Source: Actinomadura litoris
GTDB taxonomy: Bacteria > Actinomycetota > Actinomycetes > Streptosporangiales > Streptosporangiaceae
DNA: 64,000 bases
NCBI RefSeq assembly: GCF_009733595.1
Contig: NZ_WOFH01000010.1
Coordinates: 186,001 to 250,000 of the forward strand
Direction of reading: 5' to 3'
In this document: positions 1 through 8,438 of the stretch, one piece after another
Layout of the letters: each line of letters opens with the position of its first letter
Numbering within the stretch: the stretch's first letter is position 1
Translations under genes and position numbers: made by a program
The notes under the pieces: model-generated
What the model saw: the letters and a program-made list of their open reading frames with translations, nothing else
What the model was told of the DNA's origin: nothing
The model's database searches: none

Positions 1-1
1 G

Positions 2-1402
2 GCCAAGGGCGTGCTGACCTCCCGGGGCGGCAAGACCTCGCACGCCGCCGTCGTCGCGCGCGGCATGGGCAAGACGTGCGTCTGCGGCGCCGAGGAGCTG
101 GACGTGGACGTCAAGGCGGGGCGCTTCACCGCGCCCGGCGGCGTCACCGTGGGGGAGGGCGAGGTGATCTCCATCGACGGCTCGTCCGGCGAGGTCTACC
201 TCGGCGAGGTGCCCGTGGAGGACTCTCCCGTCGTCCGCTACTTCGAGGGCGGGCTGACCGCGGCGGGCGGCGGCGAGCTGGTCGAGGCCGTCGACCGGAT
301 CATGGCGCACGCCGACGCGCGGGCCGCGCTGAAGGTCCGCGCGAACGCCGACAACCCCGAGGACTCCGCCCGCGCCCGCCGCTTCGGCGCCGCCGGGATC
401 GGGCTCTGCCGCACCGAGCACATGTTCCTCGGCGACCGCCGGCGGCTCGTGGAGAAGCTGATCCTCGCCGAGGACGACGCCGGCCGCCGGGCGGCGCTGG
501 ACGCCCTCGAACCGCTCCAGCGGCAGGACTTCGAGGGCATCTTCGAGGCCATGGACGGGCTGCCGGTCACGATCCGGCTCATCGACCCGCCGCTGCACGA
601 GTTCCTCCCCGACATCACCGAGCTGTCGGTCAGGGTGGCCCTCGCCGGGGACGGCGCGGACCCGCAGGACCGGAGACTGCTCGACGCAGTCAACCGACTG
701 CACGAACAGAACCCTATGTTGGGACTGCGGGGTGTGCGCCTGGGTTTGGCGATTCCCGGGCTGTTCTCGATGCAGGTTCGAGCGATAGCCGAGGCCGCGG
801 CGTCGCGGCGGCGGGTGGGCGGCGACCCCCGTCCGGAGATCATGATCCCGCTCGTGGGCGCCGTGCAGGAGCTGGAGGCCGTCCGCGAGGAGGCCCGCGC
901 CATTTTGGACGAGGTGCGCGACGCCACCGGGGTCGACGTCCCGGCGCTGATCGGCACGATGATCGAGCTGCCCAGGGCCGCGCTGACCGCCGGGCAGATC
1001 GCCGAGGCCGCCGAGTTCTTCTCCTTCGGCACCAACGACCTCACGCAGACGACCTGGGGCTTCTCCCGCGACGACGTCGAGGCCGCGTTCTTCTCCCGCT
1101 ACCTGGAGCTCGGCATCTTCGGCGTGTCGCCGTTCGAGACCCTCGACCGCGACGGCGTCGGGCGGCTCGTCCGCATCGCCGCCGAGGAGGGCCGCAGGGC
1201 GCGGCCCGGGATCAAGCTCGGGATCTGCGGCGAGCACGGCGGCGACCCCGACTCCGTCCACTTCTGCCACGAGGTCGGGCTGGACTACGTGTCCTGCTCG
1301 CCGTTCCGCATCCCGGTCGCCCGGCTGGAGGCGGGCCGCGCGGCGATCGAGGCGGCGGCCGCGGGGGCGGGCGGAGCCTCCGGGGGCGGCGACAGCCGCT
1401 AG
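2..1402 (+). CDS. ppdK: Pyruvate, phosphate dikinase, C-terminal part (5' end outside the window)
   Basis: This is the 3' part of a PEP-utilising enzyme that interconverts pyruvate, ATP and phosphate with PEP, AMP and pyrophosphate in the cytoplasm. The reading frame is open from base 2 with no real start, so the gene begins upstream. The swivelling phosphohistidine domain opens with the signature GGKTSHAAVVARGMGK, whose His carries the phosphate. The TIM-barrel PEP/pyruvate domain follows, with GIGLCRTEHMF, the EIMIPLVG strand, FSFGTNDLTQ and GICGEHGGD, which bears the catalytic Cys. PPDK is favoured over PEP synthase or enzyme I by the CRTEHMF and DLTQTTWGFSRDD patterns. The protein ends in a short Gly/Ala-rich tail. 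Confidence 0.93.
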   Translation, partial: AKGVLTSRGGKTSHAAVVARGMGKTCVCGAEELDVDVKAGRFTAPGGVTVGEGEVISIDGSSGEVYLGEVPVEDSPVVRYFEGGLTAAGGGELVEAVDRIMAHADARAALKVRANADNPEDSARARRFGAAGIGLCRTEHMFLGDRRRLVEKLILAEDDAGRRAALDALEPLQRQDFEGIFEAMDGLPVTIRLIDPPLHEFLPDITELSVRVALAGDGADPQDRRLLDAVNRLHEQNPMLGLRGVRLGLAIPGLFSMQVRAIAEAAASRRRVGGDPRPEIMIPLVGAVQELEAVREEARAILDEVRDATGVDVPALIGTMIELPRAALTAGQIAEAAEFFSFGTNDLTQTTWGFSRDDVEAAFFSRYLELGIFGVSPFETLDRDGVGRLVRIAAEEGRRARPGIKLGICGEHGGDPDSVHFCHEVGLDYVSCSPFRIPVARLEAGRAAIEAAAAGAGGASGGGDSR

Positions 1403-1523
1403 CCGATCGGGCGTGTCGTCCCCGTGCGCCTCCGGCGCCGGGAACGGAATGTGGCGGGGACGACACGCCGGACTTGTGAACTTCGCACGCGCGGCGGACC
1501 ATCTCACTAACGTGGCCGATGCG

Positions 1524-2336
1524 ATGACGGTGGAAATGGGGTTGCCGGACCTGGAGCCGGACGACGAGGACGTACGCCCGCGCGGCGAGGCCGACCACGG
1601 TTCCGAGGGCGACGGGGCACCCGCCGGGCGGCGCAGGCGCCCGCTCTGGGTCACGGTGCCGCTGGCCGTCATCGCCGGGATCGTCGCCATCGCCGTGCTG
1701 ACGCCGCTGACCGTCGCCGCGCGGGTCTGGTACCAGGCCCGCCAGGACGAGCGGCCCCGCTCCGACGCGATCATCGTGCTCGGCGCCGCGCAGTACAACG
1801 GCGTCCCGTCCCCGACGCTGCAATGGCGGCTCCAGCACGCCCTCGACCTCTACCGCGCCGGCGTGGCGCCCGCGATCGTCACCGTGGGCGGCAAGGCGCC
1901 CGGCGACAACTTCACCGAGGCCGAGTCCGGCCGGAAGTGGCTGATCCGCAAGGGCGGCGTCCCGGCCTCCAAGGTCGTCGCGGTGCCGGTCGGGCGCGAC
2001 ACGCTGGAGAGCTTCAAGGCGGTCGGCAAGGAGTTCGAGCGGCTGCACTGGTCGTCCGGCGTGATCGTCACCGACCCCTGGCACGGGCTGCGCTCCAAGC
2101 GGATGGCCGAGGACAACGGCATCCACGCCGCCGCGTCGCCCACCCGCAGCGGCCCGAGCGTCCAGACCCGCGACACCCAGTTCCAGTACATCGTGCGGGA
2201 GACGGGCGGCTACCTGTCCTACGTCCTGCTGGGCAAGAGCGTGAAGACGCCCAGCGAGACCATCAAGATCATCCACGGTGACCCGACGGCGCCCGCGTCG
2301 CCCGGCGGGTCGCCCACCGGGACGCCGAGTCCCTGA
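1524..2336 (+). CDS. YdcF/SanA-like DUF218 membrane-anchored protein
   Basis: The protein has 270 residues. An acidic cytoplasmic N-terminus is followed by one transmembrane helix near residues 45-65 (PLAVIAGIVAIAVLTPLTV), then a DUF218 domain. Family motifs are IIVLGAAQYNG, LDLYRAGVAPAIVTVGGK and the ES(G)RKWLIRKGGVPASKV stretch. SanA/YdcF proteins are linked to envelope integrity, and their exact reaction is not settled. The ATG at 1524 is preferred to an in-frame ATG at 1413, because the extra 37 codons do not look like this family and include the intergenic region. The C-terminal tail is rich in Pro, Gly, Ser and Thr. Confidence 0.8.
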   Translation: MTVEMGLPDLEPDDEDVRPRGEADHGSEGDGAPAGRRRRPLWVTVPLAVIAGIVAIAVLTPLTVAARVWYQARQDERPRSDAIIVLGAAQYNGVPSPTLQWRLQHALDLYRAGVAPAIVTVGGKAPGDNFTEAESGRKWLIRKGGVPASKVVAVPVGRDTLESFKAVGKEFERLHWSSGVIVTDPWHGLRSKRMAEDNGIHAAASPTRSGPSVQTRDTQFQYIVRETGGYLSYVLLGKSVKTPSETIKIIHGDPTAPASPGGSPTGTPSP

Positions 2337-2382
2337 CACGGTGGCCTTTCCCGATCGCCACCCCGCCGTCACGGCCCGGTCC

Positions 2383-2388
2383 TATCCT
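2383..2388 (+). promoter_or_regulatory. -10 box for the dgt transcript
   Basis: TATCCT lies 8 bases before the ATG at 2397. This spacing is typical of leaderless actinobacterial transcripts whose first base is the start codon. No strong -35 is visible. Confidence 0.45.
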
Positions 2389-2396
2389 TGAGGCAC

Positions 2397-2429
2397 ATGA
2401 CCGATCAAGCGGGTACTGGACGAGTATGA
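2397..2429 (+). CDS. Possible 10-codon leader ORF overlapping dgt
   Basis: An ATG placed just after the -10 box opens a 10-codon ORF, MTDQAGTGRV. Its TGA overlaps the ATG of dgt (ATGA at 2426). The first five residues are identical to the start of dgt (MTDQA), and the DNA at 2397-2411 is a near copy of 2426-2440. This looks like a short tandem duplication of the dgt start that created a translated leader. It could instead be a vestigial start site with no function. Translation is inferred only. Confidence 0.35.
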   Translation: MTDQAGTGRV

Positions 2430-3712
2430 CCGACCAAGCTGAGCGCGGCCGCGGCTACTCGGCGGGCGACCGGCGGCGGTGGGCGCCCGAGCCCGCCAAG
2501 CGCCGCGACCGGACCGCGTTCGAGCGCGACCGCGCCCGCGTCCTGCACAGCGCCGCGCTGCGCAGGCTCGCCGCCAAGACCCAGGTCGCCTCGCCCGGCG
2601 CCGACGCGGGCGCCGACACCGTGCAGAGCCTGCGCACCCGGCTGACCCACTCGCTGGAGTGCGCGCAGGTGGGCCGGGAGCTCGGCAAGTCCCTCGGCTG
2701 CGACCCCGACCTCGTCGAGACCGCGTGCCTGTCCCACGACATCGGGCATCCGCCGTTCGGGCACAACGGCGAGTTCGCGCTCGACATCGTCGCCCGCGAC
2801 TGCGGCGGGTTCGAGGGCAACGCGCAGAGCCTGCGCGTCCTGACCCGGCTGGAGCCCAAGTCGTTCGCGCCGGACGGCCCGCCCCTGCACGGCCGCAGCG
2901 TCGGCCTCAACCTCACCCGCGCCGCCCTGGACGCGGCGATGAAGTACCCGTGGGCGCAGGACGAGGCGGTCAACGGCAAGTTCGGCGTGTACGACGACGA
3001 CCGCGACGTCGCCGCCTGGGTCCGGGAGGGCGCCCCCGAGGGCCGCCCGTGCTTCGAGGCGCAGGTCATGGACTGGAGCGACGACGTCGCCTACTCCGTC
3101 CACGACCTGGAGGACGCGCTGGTCGCCGGGCACATCGACTTCGCGCGGCTCGCCGACCCCGCCGAGCGGCGCCTGGTCGCCGCCACCGCCACCAAGCTGT
3201 ACTGCGCCGACGCCGACCTCGCGGAGCTGGAGGAGCGGTTCACGACGCTGCTCGCCGAGCCGTACTGGCCCGACCGCTACGACGGCACCCCGCGCAGCCT
3301 CGCCGCCCTCAAGAACCTCACCAGCACGCTCATCGGGCGGTTCTGCCTCGCCGCCGAGACCGCGACCCGGGAGGCCTACGGCCCCCGCCCGCTCACCCGG
3401 TACGCGGCGCAGCTGATCGTCCCGCGCGCGCAGCGGCTGGAGAACGCCCTGCTCAAGGGCATCACGGCGCACTACGTGTGGATCAGCCACGAGGAGGTCA
3501 GGGCCCGGCAGCGGACGCTGGTCACCGAGCTGGCCGAGATGATGGTCGCCGGGGCGCCCGAGACCCTCGACGCCGGGTTCCGGGAGGCGTTCACCGCCGC
3601 GGCCGACGACGCCGCCCGGCTGCGCGCCGTCATCGACCAGATCGCCTCGCTGACCGATCTCTCGGCGGTCGCCCGGCACGCCATGCTCGGCGGCGAGACC
3701 CCGCTGAGCTAG
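2426..3712 (+). CDS. dgt: Deoxyguanosinetriphosphate triphosphohydrolase-like HD protein
   Basis: This cytoplasmic HD-domain enzyme is predicted to hydrolyse dGTP (or other dNTPs) to the nucleoside and triphosphate. The metal-binding set is visible: His in RLTHSLE, HD in CLSHDIGHPPFGHNGE near residues 108-124, and a later Asp in MDWSDDVAYSVHD. The length of 428 residues fits the short bacterial type 2 dGTPase-like group. The start overlaps the stop of a possible 10-codon leader ORF. In mycobacteria dgt sits beside dnaG; here dnaG is 14 kb downstream on the same strand. Confidence 0.92.
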   Translation: MTDQAERGRGYSAGDRRRWAPEPAKRRDRTAFERDRARVLHSAALRRLAAKTQVASPGADAGADTVQSLRTRLTHSLECAQVGRELGKSLGCDPDLVETACLSHDIGHPPFGHNGEFALDIVARDCGGFEGNAQSLRVLTRLEPKSFAPDGPPLHGRSVGLNLTRAALDAAMKYPWAQDEAVNGKFGVYDDDRDVAAWVREGAPEGRPCFEAQVMDWSDDVAYSVHDLEDALVAGHIDFARLADPAERRLVAATATKLYCADADLAELEERFTTLLAEPYWPDRYDGTPRSLAALKNLTSTLIGRFCLAAETATREAYGPRPLTRYAAQLIVPRAQRLENALLKGITAHYVWISHEEVRARQRTLVTELAEMMVAGAPETLDAGFREAFTAAADDAARLRAVIDQIASLTDLSAVARHAMLGGETPLS

Positions 3713-3838
3713 CGTGGAAGGCGCCGGGGCGCACGCTCCGGCACGCGGACGATGACTCTCGTCTCAGCTCAGAGGCCGCTGTAGGGACGACGCAGTAGGG
3801 CAGTCCGGATGAGAAGGGGTCACCTACAGGAGGTCGTC

Positions 3839-5068
3839 ATGCCCGAGGGGACGTTCGTCATCGCAGGCGCCGGCCTGGCCGGGGCCAAGGCGGCCGAGAC
3901 GCTCCGCGAGGAGGGCTTCGCCGGACGGGTGGTGCTGGTCGGCGAGGAGATCGAGCGCCCCTACGAGCGGCCCCCGCTGTCCAAGGGCTTCCTCCTCGAC
4001 AAGGAACCGCGCGACAAGGCCCACGTCCACGAGGCCGACTGGTACGACAAGCACGACGTCGAGCTGCGGCTCGGCGTCGCGGTCGCCTCCATCGACCCGG
4101 CCGCGCACGAGGTGCGGCTGTCGACCAAGGAGCCGGTGGGCTACGACAAGCTGCTGCTGGCGACCGGCGCCTCCCCGCGGCGCCTGGAGGTCCCCGGCGC
4201 CAGGCTCCAGGGCATCCACTACCTGCGCAGCATGGCCGACTCGGCCGCGCTGAAGCAGGCGATCGCGCACGGCGGCCGCCGCGTGGTCGTCGCCGGGGCC
4301 GGCTGGATCGGGCTGGAGACCGCCGCCGCGGCGCGCGCCTACGGCAACGACGTGACGGTGATCGAGCCGGAGCCCGCCCCGCTGCACGCCTCCGTCGGCC
4401 CCGAGATCGGCGGGATGTTCGCCGCGCTGCACCGCGAGCACGGCGTCGACCTGCGGCTCGACCAGGGCGTCGCCGGGTTCTGGGGCGCGGGGCAGGTGTC
4501 GGCGGTCGTCACCTCGGGCGGCGCCGAGATCCCGGCGGACGTGGTGATCGTCGGCATCGGCGTCCGGCCCAACACCCGGCTCGCGGAGGAGGCGGGCCTG
4601 GAGGTCTCCGACGGCGTGCTCGTCGACGCCTCGCTCCGCACGTCCGACCCCGACGTCCACGCCGCCGGGGACGTCGCCAACGCCTACAACCCGCTGCTCG
4701 GCCGCCGGGTCCGGGTCGAGCACTGGGCGAACGCGCTGAACGGCGGCCCCGCCGCCGCGCGCGCCATGCTCGGGCGGGACGTCAGCTACGACCGCGTCCC
4801 CTACTTCTTCTCCGACCAGTACGACCTGGGCATGGAGATGTCGGGGGTCGCCTCGCCCGGCGAGTACGACGAGGTCGTCCACCGGGGGGACGTCGAGGGC
4901 CGCGAGTTCATCGCGTTCTGGCTGTCGGGCGGCCGGGTGGTCGGCGGCATGAACGTCAACGTGTGGGACGTGACCGGCGACGTCCAGGCCCTGATCCGCT
5001 CCGGCCAGGCCGTCGACAAGGCCCGCCTGACCGACCCCGGAACGCCCCTCGCCGACCTGGTCCCGTAG
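3839..5068 (+). CDS. FAD-dependent ferredoxin/rubredoxin reductase-type oxidoreductase
   Basis: The 409-residue protein has two Rossmann folds: an FAD-binding GAGLAGAKAAETL at residues 8-20 and an NAD(P)-binding GAGWIGLETAAAA near residue 155. DVHAAGDVA near residue 277 is the second FAD motif. The C-terminal region matches the reductase C domain of rhodocoxin/putidaredoxin reductases. It probably passes electrons from NAD(P)H to a small iron-sulphur protein, although no ferredoxin or P450 gene is adjacent. The ATG at 3839 has an excellent ribosome site (AGGAGG at 3828-3833), so an upstream in-frame ATG at 3809 is rejected. Confidence 0.9.
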   Translation: MPEGTFVIAGAGLAGAKAAETLREEGFAGRVVLVGEEIERPYERPPLSKGFLLDKEPRDKAHVHEADWYDKHDVELRLGVAVASIDPAAHEVRLSTKEPVGYDKLLLATGASPRRLEVPGARLQGIHYLRSMADSAALKQAIAHGGRRVVVAGAGWIGLETAAAARAYGNDVTVIEPEPAPLHASVGPEIGGMFAALHREHGVDLRLDQGVAGFWGAGQVSAVVTSGGAEIPADVVIVGIGVRPNTRLAEEAGLEVSDGVLVDASLRTSDPDVHAAGDVANAYNPLLGRRVRVEHWANALNGGPAAARAMLGRDVSYDRVPYFFSDQYDLGMEMSGVASPGEYDEVVHRGDVEGREFIAFWLSGGRVVGGMNVNVWDVTGDVQALIRSGQAVDKARLTDPGTPLADLVP

Positions 5069-5186
5069 TTCTCTTCGAGGGTCCGGCTCCGCGGACTCCG
5101 CTTTCCGGTGGGCTCTACCTGAGGCGATGATCTTTTTCGTCCGGGACCGGTTCCGCGCGGGAGCCGGGGCACGTAGGGTCGGCCGG

Positions 5187-6365
5187 GTGGTGACGGAGGA
5201 GATCGCGCCGCCCGTCCGGGCACGGGTCGCGGTGACGGTGGCGTTCACCGTCCACGGGCTGATCGGGGTCACCTGGGTCCCCCGGATCCCCCAGATCAAG
5301 GAGAACCTCGGGCTGGGCGAGGGCGCGATGGGCGTCGCGCTGCTCGGCGCGCCCGTCGGGGTCGCCATCGCCGTCCGGTTCACCGGGTCGCTCGTCGCCC
5401 GCCTGGGCAGCCGCACGACGACGCTGCTGGGCGGGTTCGCGGGGGCGCTGTCGCTCATCCCGCTCGGGCTCGCCTGGAACCTCGGCGCGCTGCTGTTCGC
5501 CCTGCTGCTGTTCGGGGCCGCGCTCGGCGTGATGGACGTGGCCATGAACGCCCAGGGCGTCGCCGTCGAACGCGACTACGGGCGGCCCCTGATGTCGGGC
5601 ATGCACGGCTGGTTCAGCATCGGGACCCTCGTGGCCGCCCTCGTGGGCTCCGCCGCGGCGCACGCCCACGTCCCGGTCGCGGCGCATCTCCCCGCGGCGA
5701 CGGTCGTCCTGGCGGTGGTCCTGCTGGTCGGCTGCCGGAATCTGCTGGATCGTTCCGCCGACCTCGTGCCCGAGGCACCGCCGGCCGCGACCGGCGGTGA
5801 TCCGCCCGGCCCGGCCCGCAGGTGGCTGCTCCTGACGCTCGGGATCATCGGCCTGTGCTCCTTCGTCGGCGAGGGCGCCATGGCCGACTGGAGCGCGATC
5901 TACCTGCGGGAGAACCTCGGCACCGGGCCCGGGACCGCGGGGCTCGGCTTCGCCGGCTGCGCGGTCGCCATGACCCTCGGGCGGCTCACCGGGGACCGGG
6001 TCGTCGCGCGGTTCGGTCCCGTCCGGGTGATGCGCGCCGGGTCGCTGCTCGCCGCCGGCGGCCTCGCCCTCGGGCTCGCCGCCCACGACCCGGTCGCCGC
6101 CGTGGCCGGGTTCACGCTGTTCGGGCTCGGTGTCGCCGTCGTCGCGCCCGTCACCTTCAGCGCCGCCGGGAACGTGCCCGGCGTCCCCGCCGCGACCGGC
6201 ATCTCCCGCGTCACCGCCATCGGCTACGGCGGGCTGCTCGGCGGGCCGCCCGTCATCGGCTTCGTCGCGCAGGGCGTCGGGCTCGGCTGGGCGCTGGCCG
6301 TCCCGGTCGCGCTCGTCGGCCTGATATTCCTGCTGGCCCCGGCCGCCGCCACCGCCGGCGGCTGA
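5187..6365 (+). CDS. MFS transporter
   Basis: This 392-residue integral membrane protein has about 12 hydrophobic helices, and a longer cytoplasmic loop near the middle (DLVPEAPPAATGG). It begins with a helix containing GLIGVTWVPRIPQIKENLGL and includes GVMDVAMNAQGVAVERDYGRPLMSGMHGWFS, a pattern seen in YbjJ-like/fucose-permease-like MFS proteins. The substrate is unknown. The GTG at 5187 is chosen because an upstream ATG at 5127 adds a polar stretch not expected of the family, and because TAGGGT just upstream could be a -10 for a leaderless message. Confidence 0.83.
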   Translation: MVTEEIAPPVRARVAVTVAFTVHGLIGVTWVPRIPQIKENLGLGEGAMGVALLGAPVGVAIAVRFTGSLVARLGSRTTTLLGGFAGALSLIPLGLAWNLGALLFALLLFGAALGVMDVAMNAQGVAVERDYGRPLMSGMHGWFSIGTLVAALVGSAAAHAHVPVAAHLPAATVVLAVVLLVGCRNLLDRSADLVPEAPPAATGGDPPGPARRWLLLTLGIIGLCSFVGEGAMADWSAIYLRENLGTGPGTAGLGFAGCAVAMTLGRLTGDRVVARFGPVRVMRAGSLLAAGGLALGLAAHDPVAAVAGFTLFGLGVAVVAPVTFSAAGNVPGVPAATGISRVTAIGYGGLLGGPPVIGFVAQGVGLGWALAVPVALVGLIFLLAPAAATAGG

Positions 6366-6421
6366 TCTTTTGCCCGGGTTGTGACCTTGGCGTATGTACC
6401 GCTCGGGTAAGGTCTGGGCGA

Positions 6422-6883
6422 GTGAGCACCATGCAGCGGTCAAGACCGGTCAAATCGGTCGCGTCCGCCTCGGCCTACCGCACGTTCTTTCGCGAGCTGC
6501 TGAGCTTCGGCTTCGTGGGAGGCGTCGGTACCCTCATCACGATCTTCGGCGCGAACCTGATGCGCGCCTGGCTCGGCGGCAGCCCCGTGACGAGCGTCGT
6601 GGTGCCGACCGTGGTGTCCACGATCACCTCCTACCTCGCCAACCGCTTCTGGACCTTCCGGCACCGCGACAGCGACGGCTCCGGCCGCGAGGTCGTCGTC
6701 TTCTTCGCGCTCAACGGCGTCGGCCTGCTGATCCAGGTCCTCTGCACCGGCTTCACCTACTACACCCTCGGCCTGCACGGCGGCCTGTCCTACAACCTCG
6801 GGCTGCTGGCGGGCGTCGGGTTCGGCGCCGCGTTCCGCTACTGGTCGTACCGGAAATGGGTCTTCACGCCCGCGACCGCCTGA
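6422..6883 (+). CDS. GtrA family membrane protein
   Basis: The 153-residue protein has four predicted transmembrane helices: LLSFGFVGGVGTLITIF, a helix around VVVPTVVSTITSYLANRFWTF, VVFFALNGVGLLIQVL and GLLAGVGFGAAFRYWSYRKWVF. The ANRFWTFR and YRKWVF motifs at helix ends are characteristic of GtrA. Members flip or help move polyprenyl-linked sugars for cell-wall or lipid glycosylation. TAAGGT at 6408-6413 lies 8 bases before the GTG, which suggests a leaderless message. No glycosyltransferase gene is adjacent, so the pathway is unknown. Confidence 0.85.
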   Translation: MSTMQRSRPVKSVASASAYRTFFRELLSFGFVGGVGTLITIFGANLMRAWLGGSPVTSVVVPTVVSTITSYLANRFWTFRHRDSDGSGREVVVFFALNGVGLLIQVLCTGFTYYTLGLHGGLSYNLGLLAGVGFGAAFRYWSYRKWVFTPATA

Positions 6884-6926
6884 GCCGGCCGGGAATGCTC
6901 CGCGCCGCGGCGGGGTCGTACACATC

Positions 6927-7841
6927 ATGAGCACGAACCTCCAGGACCGGCCGAGCCGGCTCGACGACGAGTGGGACCGGCACCGCCCCGCCGTGTTCGG
7001 CGTCGCCTACCGCGTCACCGGCAGCGTCGCCGACGCCGAGGACATCGTCCAGGACGTCTGGCTGCGCGCCGCCGCCCAGGAGTCGCTGGACGACGTCCGC
7101 GACCTGCGGGCCTGGCTCGTCACCGTCGCCGCGCGCCGCGCCTACGACGTGCTCGGCACCGCCCGCGCGCGCCGCGTCGACTACGTCGGGCCGTGGCTGC
7201 CCGAACCGCTGCTGACCGGCCCCGACATCGCCGACAAGGTCCTCGTGGACGACACCGTCGGCACCGCGATGATGCTGGTCCTGGAGGAGCTGTCGCCGCC
7301 CGAGCGGGTCGCCTTCGTCCTGCGCCGCGCGTTCGACGTGCCCTACGAGCAGATCGCCGAGGTGCTCGGGAAGTCGCCCGCCGCGTGCCGCCAACTCGCC
7401 TCCCGCGCCGGGCGCAAGGTCGCGGCCGCGCGTCCCGCCCGTCCGCCGTCGCGGACCGAGCGGGAGCGGGTGCTCACCGCGTTCCGCGCCGCCTACGAGA
7501 AGGGCGACGCGACGGCGCTGATGGAGCTGCTCGACCCGGACGCGACCTACACGACGGACGGCGGCGGCAAGGTCTTCGCCGCCCGCAAGATCATCCGGGG
7601 CGCGGCACGGGTCGCCGCCATCCTGCTGCGGGTCGGGCGGCAGAAGTCGGTGCGCTTCACTCCGGCCGAGGTCAACGGCGAACCGGCGCTGCTCGTCCTC
7701 GGCGCCATCGGTCCCGGAGGGCCGGGCGGCCACCGTGTCCGGGCCATCGACACCGTGGAGATCGAGAACGGGCGCATCACCGCCTACCGCCGCGTGATCA
7801 ACCCCGACAAGCTCCCCACGCTCCACGTCCGCTCGCGGTAG
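6927..7841 (+). CDS. ECF41-group RNA polymerase sigma factor (SigJ-like) with fused SnoaL-like domain
   Basis: This 304-residue protein has sigma region 2 at residues 10-80 (AYRVTGSVADAEDIVQDVWLRA), region 4 at about 110-165 (LSPPERVAFVLRRAFDVPYEQIAEVLG) and a C-terminal SnoaL-like domain. The linker motif WLPEP (about residue 90), DGGGK (about 210) and NPDKL near the end are the three conserved signatures of ECF41 sigma factors, in which the fused domain controls activity in place of a separate anti-sigma factor. The gene next door is the expected carboxymuconolactone-decarboxylase/AhpD-type target and carries the group's promoter. The stimulus is unknown. Confidence 0.92.
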   Translation: MSTNLQDRPSRLDDEWDRHRPAVFGVAYRVTGSVADAEDIVQDVWLRAAAQESLDDVRDLRAWLVTVAARRAYDVLGTARARRVDYVGPWLPEPLLTGPDIADKVLVDDTVGTAMMLVLEELSPPERVAFVLRRAFDVPYEQIAEVLGKSPAACRQLASRAGRKVAAARPARPPSRTERERVLTAFRAAYEKGDATALMELLDPDATYTTDGGGKVFAARKIIRGAARVAAILLRVGRQKSVRFTPAEVNGEPALLVLGAIGPGGPGGHRVRAIDTVEIENGRITAYRRVINPDKLPTLHVRSR

Positions 7842-7863
7842 TCGTTCTCCCTGGCTCGTCCGC

Positions 7864-7890
7864 TGTCACAGGTGAGCGGCCTGCGGCGTC
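7864..7890 (+). promoter_or_regulatory. ECF41-type promoter (TGTCACA-N16-CGTC)
   Basis: TGTCACA at 7864-7870 and CGTC at 7887-7890 are separated by exactly 16 bases. This matches the promoter described for ECF41 sigma factors and sits 36 bases before the start of the AhpD-like gene, directly downstream of the ECF41 gene. Confidence 0.85.
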
Positions 7891-7925
7891 TCCCTGGCGA
7901 CAGCGACGTCCACGAGGGAGCGACC

Positions 7926-8363
7926 ATGGCACGCATGCTCTTGCAGGAAGCGACACCCGAGGTCTACAGCGGGTTCATGAACCTGGCACGCCTCATCCGG
8001 AAGGGGCCGCTGGACGGCAAGGTGCAGGAGCTCATCAAGATCCGCGCGTCGCAGCTGAACGGCTGCGCGTACTGCGTCGACATCCACATCAGAGACGCCC
8101 GTGCGAAGGGCGACACCGAGGAGCGCATGCACCACACGACCATCTGGCGCAATTCATACCTCTACAGCGAGGCGGAGCGTGCCGCCCTCGCCTACACCGA
8201 GGCCGTCACCCGCCGCGAGCCGGTCAGTGACGAACTCTGGGAGGAGCTGTGCAAGCACTACCCGGACCCGCGCGAGCGCGGTGATCTCGTCGCGCTGGTA
8301 TCGCTGATCAACGCGCTCAACCTGTTCGGGGTGCCGTTGCGGCTCGAACCCACCCCTCGTTGA
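7926..8363 (+). CDS. Carboxymuconolactone decarboxylase/AhpD-like alkylhydroperoxidase
   Basis: The 145-residue cytoplasmic protein carries the AhpD redox motif: a Glu, then GCAYCVDIH, a CxxC pair with a trailing His near residues 42-50. AhpD-type proteins reduce peroxides or shuttle thiol electrons, while some carboxymuconolactone decarboxylase relatives lack this pair. The presence of CxxC favours a peroxidase or thiol role. The ATG at 7926 has GAGGGAG just upstream; longer in-frame starts would overlap the promoter. It is the classical COE partner of an ECF41 sigma factor and is probably the main target of the upstream gene. Confidence 0.9.
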   Translation: MARMLLQEATPEVYSGFMNLARLIRKGPLDGKVQELIKIRASQLNGCAYCVDIHIRDARAKGDTEERMHHTTIWRNSYLYSEAERAALAYTEAVTRREPVSDELWEELCKHYPDPRERGDLVALVSLINALNLFGVPLRLEPTPR

Positions 8364-8378
8364 TCCTGCCCTAGGGCC

Positions 8379-8419
8379 GCCCCGCGCGCCTTCGTCCGAG
8401 GGCGTACGGCGCGCGGGGC
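8379..8419. terminator. Bidirectional hairpin between convergent genes
   Basis: Twelve-base arms GCCCCGCGCGCC (8379-8390) and GGCGCGCGGGGC (8408-8419) pair perfectly around a 17-base loop. There is no T-run, as is common for actinobacterial hairpin terminators. It lies between the AhpD-like gene and the convergent LLM oxidoreductase gene. Confidence 0.6.
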
Positions 8420-8438
8420 TCCTTCCCGGCCGGTCGGC

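Noticed and set aside
2405..3679. Long minus-strand open frame opposite dgt
   Set aside because: Shadow frame produced by high GC content; its translation is Arg/Gly/Ala-rich with no family pattern, while the plus strand shows the HD motifs.
3824..5545. Long minus-strand frame of 573 codons opposite the flavoprotein and MFS genes
   Set aside because: It spans two well-supported genes and their gap, with no recognisable domain; typical GC-bias artefact.
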